Below are positions 1 through 5,926 of a stretch of 11,693 nucleotides of DNA, piece by piece. The notes beneath the pieces were generated by a model that saw only the letters and a program-made list of their open reading frames with translations, did not search any database and was not told the origin of the DNA. Within the stretch, counting starts at the first letter, position 1; every line of letters begins with the position of its first letter. The stretch covers positions 1-11,693 of the forward strand of contig DKDF01000105.1 in NCBI GenBank assembly GCA_002451755.1. The letters are read 5' to 3'. The position numbers and the translations under genes were made by a program. This stretch comes from Ruminococcaceae bacterium UBA6855 (GTDB lineage Bacteria > Bacillota > Clostridia > Oscillospirales > Acutalibacteraceae).

Positions 1-24
1 TTTTAATAGTTAGTCTTTCTTTCT

Positions 25-39
25 TGCCGCGTCGCGGCA
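25..39. other. Short GC-rich hairpin just after rarA stop
   Basis: TGCCGCG and CGCGGCA form a near-perfect palindrome around a single T, so a real RNA hairpin would have about six pairs and a three-base loop. It lies five bases beyond the rarA stop codon. On the minus strand it is followed by an A-rich stretch rather than a T run, so it does not fit a standard intrinsic terminator for rarA. It could stabilise the transcript 3' end or assist termination; its role is uncertain. Confidence 0.35.
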
Positions 40-43
40 TAGT

Positions 44-1321
44 TTACTTTTGAGCTGCTTTCTTCACCTTTTCCCAATATTCCCCTGCGGTGCGTTCGGT
101 GCGATTGTCGCCGAATTCATAGTATACCGCGTCTTTTATCGCGTCCGGCAGATACTGCTGCGGTACCCAGTGGTTGCGGTATGTGTGCGGATAGATATAG
201 AACTGTCCCTTGTTCGGGTTATCCTCGCCGTCGCAGTGGACATTCTGCAATTGCCTCGGAACGGGTCCCGTGCGGCCTTTCTGCACATCGGCCATCGCGG
301 CGTTTATCCCGTTATAGGCGGAGTTTGATTTCGGGCTCGTCGCCACAAGCACAACCGCATCCGCGAGCGGTATCCGCGCCTCGGGCAGTCCGAGCATATT
401 CGCCGCGTCAACGGCGGCTTTTACTATAGGTATTATCTGCGGATACGCAAGCCCTACATCCTCGCACGCGCAGACCATCAGCCTGCGGCACGCGCTGACA
501 AGGTCGCCCGCTTCGAGCAGCCGCGCCAGATAGTGGAGCGCAGCGTTCGGGTCGGAGCCGCGCATCGATTTCTGATATGCGGAGATTATGTCGTAGTGCT
601 CGTCGCCCTCGCGGTCGTATCGCATCGCGCTGTGCTGGGTCAGTTCCTGCGCGCGCTGAAGAGTTATCTTGCAAACACCGCTTTCATCGGCAGGGGAGGA
701 GAGCACGCACAGCTCAACGGAGTTTATCGCCTTTCGCACGTCGCCGCCGCAGGCGTTGGCAATGTGCTCAAACACTCCGTCCTCTATATCATATGTCTCG
801 TGCCGCTCGGTGCCGATATAATCAAATGCACGCTTGACGGCGGGAATGACATCCCCCGCCGAGACAAATTTGAATTCAAACACGGTCGAGCGGCTGAGAA
901 TCGCGTTGTATATATAAAAATATGGGTTCTCGGTCGTCGACGCTATAAGCGTTATGTCGCCGTTTTCTATGTATTCGAGCAGCGTCTGCTGCTGTTTTTT
1001 ATTAAAATACTGGATCTCGTCGAGATAGAGCAGAATGCCGTTGGGCGCGACGAATGTGTTGAGCTTCGCGACAACATCTTTTATATCTGCCGTCGAAGCG
1101 GTCGTGCCGTTTAATTTAACAAGATGGCGGTCGGTCGTCTTTGCGATGATGCTCGCGAGCGTCGTTTTGCCGACTCCGGACGGACCGTAAAAGACCATGT
1201 TCGGCAGCTCGCCCGAAAGTATGATATTCCTCAGCGGCTTGCCCTCGCCGAGCAGATGCCTCTGACCGACGATATCGTCGATAGTCTGTGGGCGTATTCT
1301 CTGCGCCAGCGGTGCTGACAT
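44..1321 (-). CDS. rarA: Replication-associated recombination protein RarA (MgsA), AAA+ ATPase
   Basis: RarA is a cytoplasmic AAA+ ATPase related to clamp loaders. It acts at stalled replication forks with single-stranded DNA-binding protein. The 425 residues match the usual family length. Visible motifs are Walker A GPSGVGKTT (about 46-54), Walker B LLYLDEIQ (97-104), a sensor-1-like STTEN (about 128-132) and the arginine-finger-type SRS near 143-145. The family signatures MRGSDPNAALHYLARLLEAGD (given here only as a landmark around 253-273, read as MRGSDP then LARLLE) and HWVPQQYLPD near the C-terminus are characteristic of RarA. An AGGAGG site at 1328-1333 lies six bases before the ATG, fixing the start. 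It has a strong-looking promoter of its own and no close neighbour on its strand, so it is probably transcribed alone. Identification is firm; the biochemical role is family knowledge. Confidence 0.96.
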   Translation of the reverse strand: MSAPLAQRIRPQTIDDIVGQRHLLGEGKPLRNIILSGELPNMVFYGPSGVGKTTLASIIAKTTDRHLVKLNGTTASTADIKDVVAKLNTFVAPNGILLYLDEIQYFNKKQQQTLLEYIENGDITLIASTTENPYFYIYNAILSRSTVFEFKFVSAGDVIPAVKRAFDYIGTERHETYDIEDGVFEHIANACGGDVRKAINSVELCVLSSPADESGVCKITLQRAQELTQHSAMRYDREGDEHYDIISAYQKSMRGSDPNAALHYLARLLEAGDLVSACRRLMVCACEDVGLAYPQIIPIVKAAVDAANMLGLPEARIPLADAVVLVATSPKSNSAYNGINAAMADVQKGRTGPVPRQLQNVHCDGEDNPNKGQFYIYPHTYRNHWVPQQYLPDAIKDAVYYEFGDNRTERTAGEYWEKVKKAAQK

Positions 1322-1354
1322 GATCTTCCTCCTCTCCGCTTGCTACAGTACCAT

Positions 1355-1383
1355 ATTATATTAAATTTTAACGGTTTAGTCAA
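1355..1383 (-). promoter_or_regulatory. Sigma-A type promoter of rarA
   Basis: Read on the minus strand, TTGACT (1383-1378) is followed after 17 bases by a perfect TATAAT (1360-1355). Transcription would start near 1348, leaving a short leader of roughly 27 bases that contains the AGGAGG site. Both boxes and the spacing are near consensus. Confidence 0.8.
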
Positions 1384-1462
1384 CATGATTTAAAAAGTGT
1401 GCGGATTTGATGAACGGCTTGTGAAAAAGGAATAAACAAATATATAATCTTTGTGAAAAATA

Positions 1463-1490
1463 TTGACAGTGCAAAAAAATCTGTTATTAT
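1463..1490 (+). promoter_or_regulatory. Promoter of the 1512 membrane protein gene
   Basis: TTGACA (1463-1468) and TATTAT (1485-1490) are separated by 16 bases. The predicted start of transcription is near 1497, so the leader is only about 15 bases and begins practically at the AAAGGAG ribosome site (1498-1504). Confidence 0.65.
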
Positions 1491-1511
1491 GAACTTGAAA
1501 GGAGAATCGGT

Positions 1512-1991
1512 ATGAAAAAGAAACGCACGAAAAAAGAGATAACCAACCGTGAGATGTGGCTGGGTATACTGATAGCGATTTTTGGCGCGGTCGTTGACTT
1601 CTGCTTTTTCGGCTTCAGCTATTCCGCCGACCCGCAGGGCGAGCATGGAGAGATAACCACCGCATCTATAGTACTCTCTGCTATATGGATAGCACTTTCG
1701 ATCGCGGGCGCGTTCTTAATGAGCTATTTCTTAAACGACAGAAGCTTTCTCTTCGGCTTCTCCGGCTATCTGATACTCTCGCTCGTTGTCGTCTATCCGC
1801 TGCTCTACGGCTACTGCGCGTCGCTCTATCCCGCGTATGGGCTGATAGCCGAAAAGCTATTCCGCAGCAAGACCATGCTCGAAAATATGCCCGATTCGTC
1901 TCTGATATTCGAGCCTCTGCGCATCGCGGCGGTCTATGCGCTGTATTTTTTAGGAAGATATTGCACGAAGAAAAGAAAAATGACCGAATAA
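1512..1991 (+). CDS. Small four-helix membrane protein, function unknown
   Basis: I do not recognise this 159-residue protein. It opens with a strongly basic stretch (MKKKRTKKE), followed by about four hydrophobic segments near residues 16-36, 51-74, 80-104 and 131-149. It ends in a basic tail (KKRK). The positive-inside rule would put both ends in the cytoplasm, consistent with an even number of helices. No enzymatic or transport motif is visible. AAAGGAG at 1498-1504, seven bases before the ATG, supports the start, and the gene has its own promoter. It stands alone between rarA, which is divergent, and a convergent gene pair, ending 17 bases before a shared terminator. That the gene is real is well supported; nothing in the sequence indicates its job. 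Confidence 0.8.
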   Translation: MKKKRTKKEITNREMWLGILIAIFGAVVDFCFFGFSYSADPQGEHGEITTASIVLSAIWIALSIAGAFLMSYFLNDRSFLFGFSGYLILSLVVVYPLLYGYCASLYPAYGLIAEKLFRSKTMLENMPDSSLIFEPLRIAAVYALYFLGRYCTKKRKMTE

Positions 1992-2001
1992 AAATAATTG
2001 C

Positions 2002-2049
2002 AAAAAACGCTCCCATCCGAACTTTATTCGAATGGGAGCACGCTTTTTT
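2002..2049. terminator. Bidirectional intrinsic terminator between convergent genes
   Basis: The arms 2009-2021 and 2027-2039 pair over 12 of 13 positions (GCTCCCATCCGAA against TTCGAATGGGAGC, one C/A mismatch) around a five-base loop. A run of six A lies just upstream (2002-2007) and a run of six T just downstream (2044-2049). The hairpin is therefore followed by a T run on either strand. It can end the 1512 gene on the plus strand and the 3701-2086 unit on the minus strand. Its arm closely resembles the hairpin at 3852-3883. Confidence 0.85.
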
Positions 2050-2085
2050 GTTTGCCGAAAATAATCACACGATAAAAAAATCGGG

Positions 2086-2685
2086 TTAGCTTTCTGATGA
2101 AATATACGATGTATAAACAAGTTCGCCGCTTTCGTTAAAGAAGTCAGCCTTGCCGACCGTCCTTGTGTTTCCCGACGCATCCGTGCCGATATCATCGATG
2201 AAGATGATGAAGTCTTGTGCCGGAGGAATTTTTCTCGTCTTTTCGGACTTTTCACCGTTTTCAAGAAGAGTGTATGTGCATTTTGCTATCCCCGCACTGT
2301 TGTCGGAAAAGAACACGAATCTGCCGCGCTCGGAGCCGTTGCGGGGAGGAACCAAAAGCGAACCGACCTTGACTGATGCTTTTTCGGGATATGTTTTCAA
2401 CGCGAGATGATATCGCCCGGTATGCTTGATGAAAAGAAACGGTTGCTCATCAAAAATAAAAAGTTCCTGATATTCGTCGTCTCCGTTGAGGGACAGCGCA
2501 TAGTATCTGTGTGGGTCCTTTGAGTCTGATATATAGTCAAATTCCGTAGACTTTTTGCTGCTGCTTTCGATGCAAACTTTTTCCATATCACCGTCAGTGT
2601 CAATCAGAAAATATATTCCGTAGCCTCCGAGGATTAGAACTGCGGCTGTAAGGATACAAATGACAGATTTTATCGTTTTTTTCAT
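2086..2685 (-). CDS. Membrane-anchored extracytoplasmic protein, function unknown
   Basis: This 199-residue protein has one N-terminal hydrophobic segment (about 5-28) after a short basic start (MKKTIK). The rest is hydrophilic, so it is probably anchored in the membrane with its domain outside. There is no lipobox at a usable position; the only early cysteine (residue 10) sits inside the helix. The outer part has alternating polar and aromatic or aliphatic stretches suggestive of beta structure, with no motif I can name. AGAGGT (2691-2696) is five bases from the ATG. The gene starts 17 bases after the end of the secreted-protein gene upstream and ends at the shared terminator, so the two are very likely co-transcribed and may act together at the cell surface. 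Function is unknown. Confidence 0.75.
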   Translation of the reverse strand: MKKTIKSVICILTAAVLILGGYGIYFLIDTDGDMEKVCIESSSKKSTEFDYISDSKDPHRYYALSLNGDDEYQELFIFDEQPFLFIKHTGRYHLALKTYPEKASVKVGSLLVPPRNGSERGRFVFFSDNSAGIAKCTYTLLENGEKSEKTRKIPPAQDFIIFIDDIGTDASGNTRTVGKADFFNESGELVYTSYISSES

Positions 2686-2702
2686 ACGGTACCTCTGTAA
2701 TT

Positions 2703-3701
2703 TTAAAAATTGAAAGTAACATAGTCAGAAACTTGCCATGTTTTTTCAACTTTTGATGGTGTAAGCGTAAGACCGCCTGTCTTGTCGCTATTTACAGTAA
2801 CAGAAACTGAGATTGAAGCTGTAGTATATGTATGAACATAATAACTATAGGCTTTTCTAGTAGAAGTTTTTGCTTCTCCATAGCAAGTTGTTGTTAAAGA
2901 GCAGGAAGTCATTTGTGCGGTTCCGGCAGGATCGTCTTTTACTTTATACTTTACATAAGAATCATTACAATCTTCACGCCAAAATTCCTTTCCTTTTCTT
3001 CCGACCGTAGATGCACCAGGAGCAACCTTATGGTTATAATAAGAACTAAAATAATCCGTATGTATATCTAATGTGGAATGAACATTTTGTAACATCCAGT
3101 CTTCTCCGCTTGCTGGATATTTTTTGCCTCCGGTAGAAGAGTTCTTTGACCAAGTACCTTTGGAAACAATCTTATATTCATATCCACCCTTTTTACTGTC
3201 TTTTTTGCCGGTTTTAGTTACAGTGGTTGTTAGAGTAAAATTACCACTTCCACCTTTGCCGGGATTGGGACTTTTTGCTGATTCTGCTGAGGCGGTCATT
3301 ACAAAAGGATTTTTACTTTCTTCTTTTGCTACCACTCGCTCATAATGCCCATCGACAAATACAAGGGGAGCAGTTGTTTTACTTATGGCGACAAATTGTT
3401 CACCTTGTTCAATATTATTAAGAATAATGTCCTTGCCTTCTGGATCGGAAATAAATTTTTCCAACTTATATTTTTCATTTTCAGCAGAAATCTGATTAAT
3501 AAAATTTGCTTTGTTAGAAATCGAAACAATAATATTTTTACCATTCTGCACATATATGTCTAAATACTTACAATTAACTTCTTCATGTAGTTCTTCATAG
3601 TAATTAGTTGATTTTGCGGCAAAGGTAGGAAAAATCAAAGAAGAAATAACGATTATAGAACATAAAAATCCTGAAAAAATCTTTTTAATACATTTCAACA
3701 T
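2703..3701 (-). CDS. Secreted protein of unknown function, AT-rich gene
   Basis: I place the start at the ATG ending at 3701 (332 residues), because AAAGGCG (3710-3716) lies eight bases before it. The upstream in-frame ATG at 3719 has no ribosome site and would add six residues ahead of the signal peptide. Residues 1-28 form a typical signal peptide: basic start, hydrophobic core, and TFA before the likely cleavage point. The mature protein has an N-terminal part (about 30-135), a Pro/Gly/Ser/Lys linker (about 140-155), and a Thr/Ser/Tyr-rich part that looks like beta strands and ends in TFNF. Four cysteines remain after cleavage (about 44, 245, 267, 273), enough for disulphides. There is no cell-wall sorting motif or transmembrane tail, so release or non-covalent attachment is expected. 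A+T content and AAA/TTT use are visibly higher than in rarA or the oad genes, hinting at acquisition. I recognise no family. Confidence 0.78.
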   Translation of the reverse strand: MLKCIKKIFSGFLCSIIVISSLIFPTFAAKSTNYYEELHEEVNCKYLDIYVQNGKNIIVSISNKANFINQISAENEKYKLEKFISDPEGKDIILNNIEQGEQFVAISKTTAPLVFVDGHYERVVAKEESKNPFVMTASAESAKSPNPGKGGSGNFTLTTTVTKTGKKDSKKGGYEYKIVSKGTWSKNSSTGGKKYPASGEDWMLQNVHSTLDIHTDYFSSYYNHKVAPGASTVGRKGKEFWREDCNDSYVKYKVKDDPAGTAQMTSCSLTTTCYGEAKTSTRKAYSYYVHTYTTASISVSVTVNSDKTGGLTLTPSKVEKTWQVSDYVTFNF

Positions 3702-3709
3702 AGAAACAT

Positions 3710-3716
3710 CGCCTTT
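3710..3716 (-). promoter_or_regulatory. Ribosome binding site deciding the secreted-protein start
   Basis: AAAGGCG on the minus strand lies eight bases ahead of the ATG at 3701. It is inside the coding sequence if the ATG at 3719 is used, and that upstream codon is preceded only by an A run with no purine-rich site. Confidence 0.6.
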
Positions 3717-3759
3717 CATTTTTTTTAGTTTATAGCCGCTTTTGTTCAGCTATATTATT

Positions 3760-3788
3760 ATTTTAAAGCGAAATACAATAAATGTCAA
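3760..3788 (-). promoter_or_regulatory. Promoter of the secreted/anchored gene pair
   Basis: On the minus strand a consensus TTGACA (3788-3783) is followed after 17 bases by TAAAAT (3765-3760). Transcription would begin near 3753, giving a leader of about 50 bases before the ATG at 3701. The promoter lies downstream of the oadB terminator on the same strand, so this pair is transcribed separately from the sodium pump genes. Confidence 0.65.
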
Positions 3789-3840
3789 CAAATTCTTAAA
3801 AAATTTTCTAATTTCTGATTAACACGCGCAATATCAGCTT

Positions 3841-3883
3841 TTATAAGAAAAGCTCCCACCCGAACAGTTTTTCGGGTGGGAGC
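3841..3883 (-). terminator. Intrinsic terminator of the glyS-oad unit
   Basis: Positions 3852-3864 and 3871-3883 form a perfect 13-pair stem (GCTCCCACCCGAA arm) with a six-base loop. Read on the minus strand it is followed by TTTTCTTATAA (3851-3841), a fair U-rich tail. It lies 19 bases beyond the oadB stop codon. On the plus strand no T run follows directly, so it works mainly in the minus direction. It shares its arm sequence with the terminator at 2002-2049. Confidence 0.85.
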
Positions 3884-3902
3884 GTCACGTTATAACTTTT
3901 TA

Positions 3903-5081
3903 TCAGCCGAACAGCAGGAGCAGGAAACCGGCGGCAACAGCCGAGCCGATAACGCCCGCGACGTTCGGACCCATTGCGTGCATGAGCAGGAAGTTCGTCG
4001 GGTTGGCTTTGCGTCCCTCGACCTGCGAAACGCGCGCCGCCATAGGAACGGCGGAGACGCCTGCAGAGCCAATGAGGGGATTGACCTTGCCCTTGGTGAT
4101 AAGGTACATGAGCTTGCCGAGAAGCACGCCGCCTGCGGTCGAGAAGCAGAATGCAGTCAGACCGAGGATAATGATGAATATGGTCTGCTTCGACAGGAAG
4201 GTCTGACCGTTCGCCGTTGCGCCGACGGTAACGCCGAGCAGGATGGTGACGATGTTGGTCAGAGCGTTCTGTGCTGTGTCGCTGAGTCTTTCAACAACGC
4301 CGCTCTCTCTGAACAGGTTGCCGAGCATGAACATTCCGATAAGAGGAGCGACGGAGGGAAGCATGAAAGCGCAGATGACAAGCACGACGACGGGGAAGAT
4401 TATCTTCTCTGTCTTGCTGACTGTTCTGAGCTGCTTCATCTCGACCGAGCGCTCTTTCTTTGTGGTGAGCAGCTTCATGATCGGGGGCTGAATTATAGGG
4501 ATAAGAGCCATATACGAATATGCCGCAACGGCTATGGGAGCGAGCAGGTGAGCTGCGAGCTTTGATGCAAGGAATATGGCGGTCGGACCGTCCGCGCCGC
4601 CGATGATGCCGATAGCGGCAGCCTCCTGCGGAGTGAAGCCGAGCAGGATAGCGATGGTGAACGCAACATAGATGCCGAGCTGAGCGGCAGCGCCGAGCAG
4701 CAGGCTCATCGGGTTTGCGAGCAGGGGGCCGAAGTCCGTCATTGCGCCGACGCCCATAAAGATAAGGCACGGGAAGATACTGCTCTTGACGCCTGCGTAG
4801 ATAAGGCGCAGGATTCCGATGTCATACCAGTGCGCGCCCTCCCGTATCGTCGTACTCAGCGGGTCGATGATACCGGTCGGGTCATCCATAAGACCTGCGC
4901 CGGGCAGGTTCGCAAGCAGGATGCCGAACGCGATGGGAAGAAGCAGCAGCGGTTCGAATTTTTTAGCGATGGCCAGATAGAGCAGGACGAACGATACGAG
5001 GATCATTACGCCCTCTCTCCAGGTGAGCACGGCGAGACCCGAGCTCTCCCAGAAGCCTTTTAAGATTCCGAGTATGTCCAT
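3903..5081 (-). CDS. oadB: Oxaloacetate decarboxylase, membrane beta subunit (Na+ pump)
   Basis: This is the integral membrane subunit of a sodium-translocating decarboxylase. It removes CO2 from carboxybiotin and couples this to Na+ export. The 392 residues are mostly hydrophobic with many helices, as is usual for the family. The conserved GGADGPTAIF stretch (161-170) contains the aspartate (D164) that corresponds to the catalytic/Na+-binding Asp of known beta subunits. The second signature NPLIGSAGVSAVPM (334-347) carries the conserved Asn and Ser. The gene starts 12 bases after the biotin carrier; its AAGGGGG site overlaps that gene's stop codon, which suggests translational coupling. It is last in the unit before the terminator at 3841-3883. 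The same subunit also serves methylmalonyl-CoA and glutaconyl-CoA decarboxylases, so the substrate is assigned from the neighbouring alpha subunit. Confidence 0.94.
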   Translation of the reverse strand: MDILGILKGFWESSGLAVLTWREGVMILVSFVLLYLAIAKKFEPLLLLPIAFGILLANLPGAGLMDDPTGIIDPLSTTIREGAHWYDIGILRLIYAGVKSSIFPCLIFMGVGAMTDFGPLLANPMSLLLGAAAQLGIYVAFTIAILLGFTPQEAAAIGIIGGADGPTAIFLASKLAAHLLAPIAVAAYSYMALIPIIQPPIMKLLTTKKERSVEMKQLRTVSKTEKIIFPVVVLVICAFMLPSVAPLIGMFMLGNLFRESGVVERLSDTAQNALTNIVTILLGVTVGATANGQTFLSKQTIFIIILGLTAFCFSTAGGVLLGKLMYLITKGKVNPLIGSAGVSAVPMAARVSQVEGRKANPTNFLLMHAMGPNVAGVIGSAVAAGFLLLLFG

Positions 5082-5093
5082 TTGCTATCCCCC

Positions 5094-5480
5094 TTAGCCG
5101 ACTACGGCGAGCAGTGCGTCCGTAGCGACGGTCGAGCCCTTCTGGACGGCGAGCTGCTTTACGGTGCCGTCGCAGGGAGCGACTATTTCGTTTTCCATCT
5201 TCATAGCCTCAAGGATGAGGAGCACATCGCCCGCCTTGACGGCAGAGCCGACCGAGACATTGACGCTCAGTATCGTGCCGGGCATGGGCGAGAGAACCTT
5301 CTGACCGTCTGCGGCGGCTGCGGGAGCGGCGGCAGGAGCGGGAGCTGCTGCGGGGGCAGCGGGTGCGGCTGCAGCAACGGGAGCTGCGGGAGCGGCGTCG
5401 GTAACAGCGGTGATAACGGCGTCGGTCTCCTCGACCTCAACCTCGTAGTTTTTGCCGTTTAATGTAACAACATATTTCAT
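5094..5480 (-). CDS. Biotin carboxyl carrier protein of the sodium-pumping decarboxylase
   Basis: This 128-residue protein carries the biotin that shuttles CO2 from the carboxyltransferase to OadB. A short N-terminal part (about 1-22, MKYVVTLNGKNYEVEVEE) is followed by an almost pure Ala/Pro linker (about 27-57), a flexible arm seen in GcdC- and MmdC-type carriers. A biotinyl domain follows (about 61-128), with EAMKMEN placing the biotinylated lysine at K94. In many bacteria this domain is fused to the end of OadA; here it is a separate gene. TCCTTTC on the plus strand (5490-5496) gives a GAAAGGA site before the ATG. It lies between oadG and oadB. The repetitive GCG/GCC/CCG codons of the linker make this stretch GC-rich. 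A biotin ligase, needed to load it, is not in the window. Confidence 0.93.
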   Translation of the reverse strand: MKYVVTLNGKNYEVEVEETDAVITAVTDAAPAAPVAAAAPAAPAAAPAPAAAPAAAADGQKVLSPMPGTILSVNVSVGSAVKAGDVLLILEAMKMENEIVAPCDGTVKQLAVQKGSTVATDALLAVVG

Positions 5481-5517
5481 GATGATCGTTCCTTTCAGGT
5501 GTTGGCGGCGAGCCGCA

Positions 5518-5898
5518 TCAGTCTTTCTTCTTTATGGATTTGAACAGCAGCCTGTTGAGCGGGATGCCGCTCTCGTCGCTGACTATAGCCATGATGACCG
5601 CGGCGGTCGGCTCGTCAACGCCGTCAAGTTCGAGCGTGCCCTGCGACTGAGTGCCGGGCAGAGGAGTTCCGGCAGCAGCGCTCTGCTGCACGGGTGCGGG
5701 TTCGTCGGAAGAGGCATTCTTCTTGCCCTTCTTGCCTGCAAGATTCTCGCCGAGTCTGACGACGCGGGAGATTATCATTATCAGCACGGCAAGGATAATG
5801 AGCAGCATGAATACCATAAGTATTCCGAAGAGGGAGACCTGAAGAGCGAAAACGAGCTTTTCGCCCAGGGGCATACCCATGTCAAAATTATCAAACAT
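5518..5898 (-). CDS. oadG: OadG-type gamma subunit of the decarboxylase sodium pump
   Basis: The gamma subunit anchors and assembles the decarboxylase complex. The 126 residues comprise one long hydrophobic helix (about 15-44), a basic Gly/Lys stretch (about 51-60), a Pro/Ala/Gln/Gly-rich linker (about 65-88), and a conserved-looking C-terminal segment, DEPTAAVIMAIVSDES (95-110), then GIPLNRLLFKSIKKK. That C-terminal part matches the gamma/delta family of Na+-pumping decarboxylases (e.g. MmdD-like) as I know it. I see no His-rich zinc-binding tail of the kind found in enterobacterial OadG. A GAAAGGA site (5911-5917) stands 12 bases before the ATG. The gene lies 28 bases after oadA and 37 before the biotin carrier. 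Identification comes from both position and sequence; the delta-type name of the methylmalonyl system would be an alternative label. Confidence 0.85.
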   Translation of the reverse strand: MFDNFDMGMPLGEKLVFALQVSLFGILMVFMLLIILAVLIMIISRVVRLGENLAGKKGKKNASSDEPAPVQQSAAAGTPLPGTQSQGTLELDGVDEPTAAVIMAIVSDESGIPLNRLLFKSIKKKD

Positions 5899-5926
5899 TG
5901 ATAAAACCTATCCTTTCTGCCGAGGC

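Noticed and set aside
533..1114. A 193-codon plus-strand frame opposite rarA
   Set aside because: It is antisense to the conserved ATPase core of rarA, with no promoter or ribosome site.
3876..4565. A 229-codon plus-strand frame rich in charged residues opposite oadB
   Set aside because: It begins inside the oadB terminator hairpin and lies opposite a conserved membrane protein; the charged composition is what antisense of a hydrophobic gene gives.
5330..5400. A short tandem repeat of GCNGCN/CCN units
   Set aside because: It is the coding sequence of the Ala/Pro linker in the biotin carrier, not an independent repeat element.
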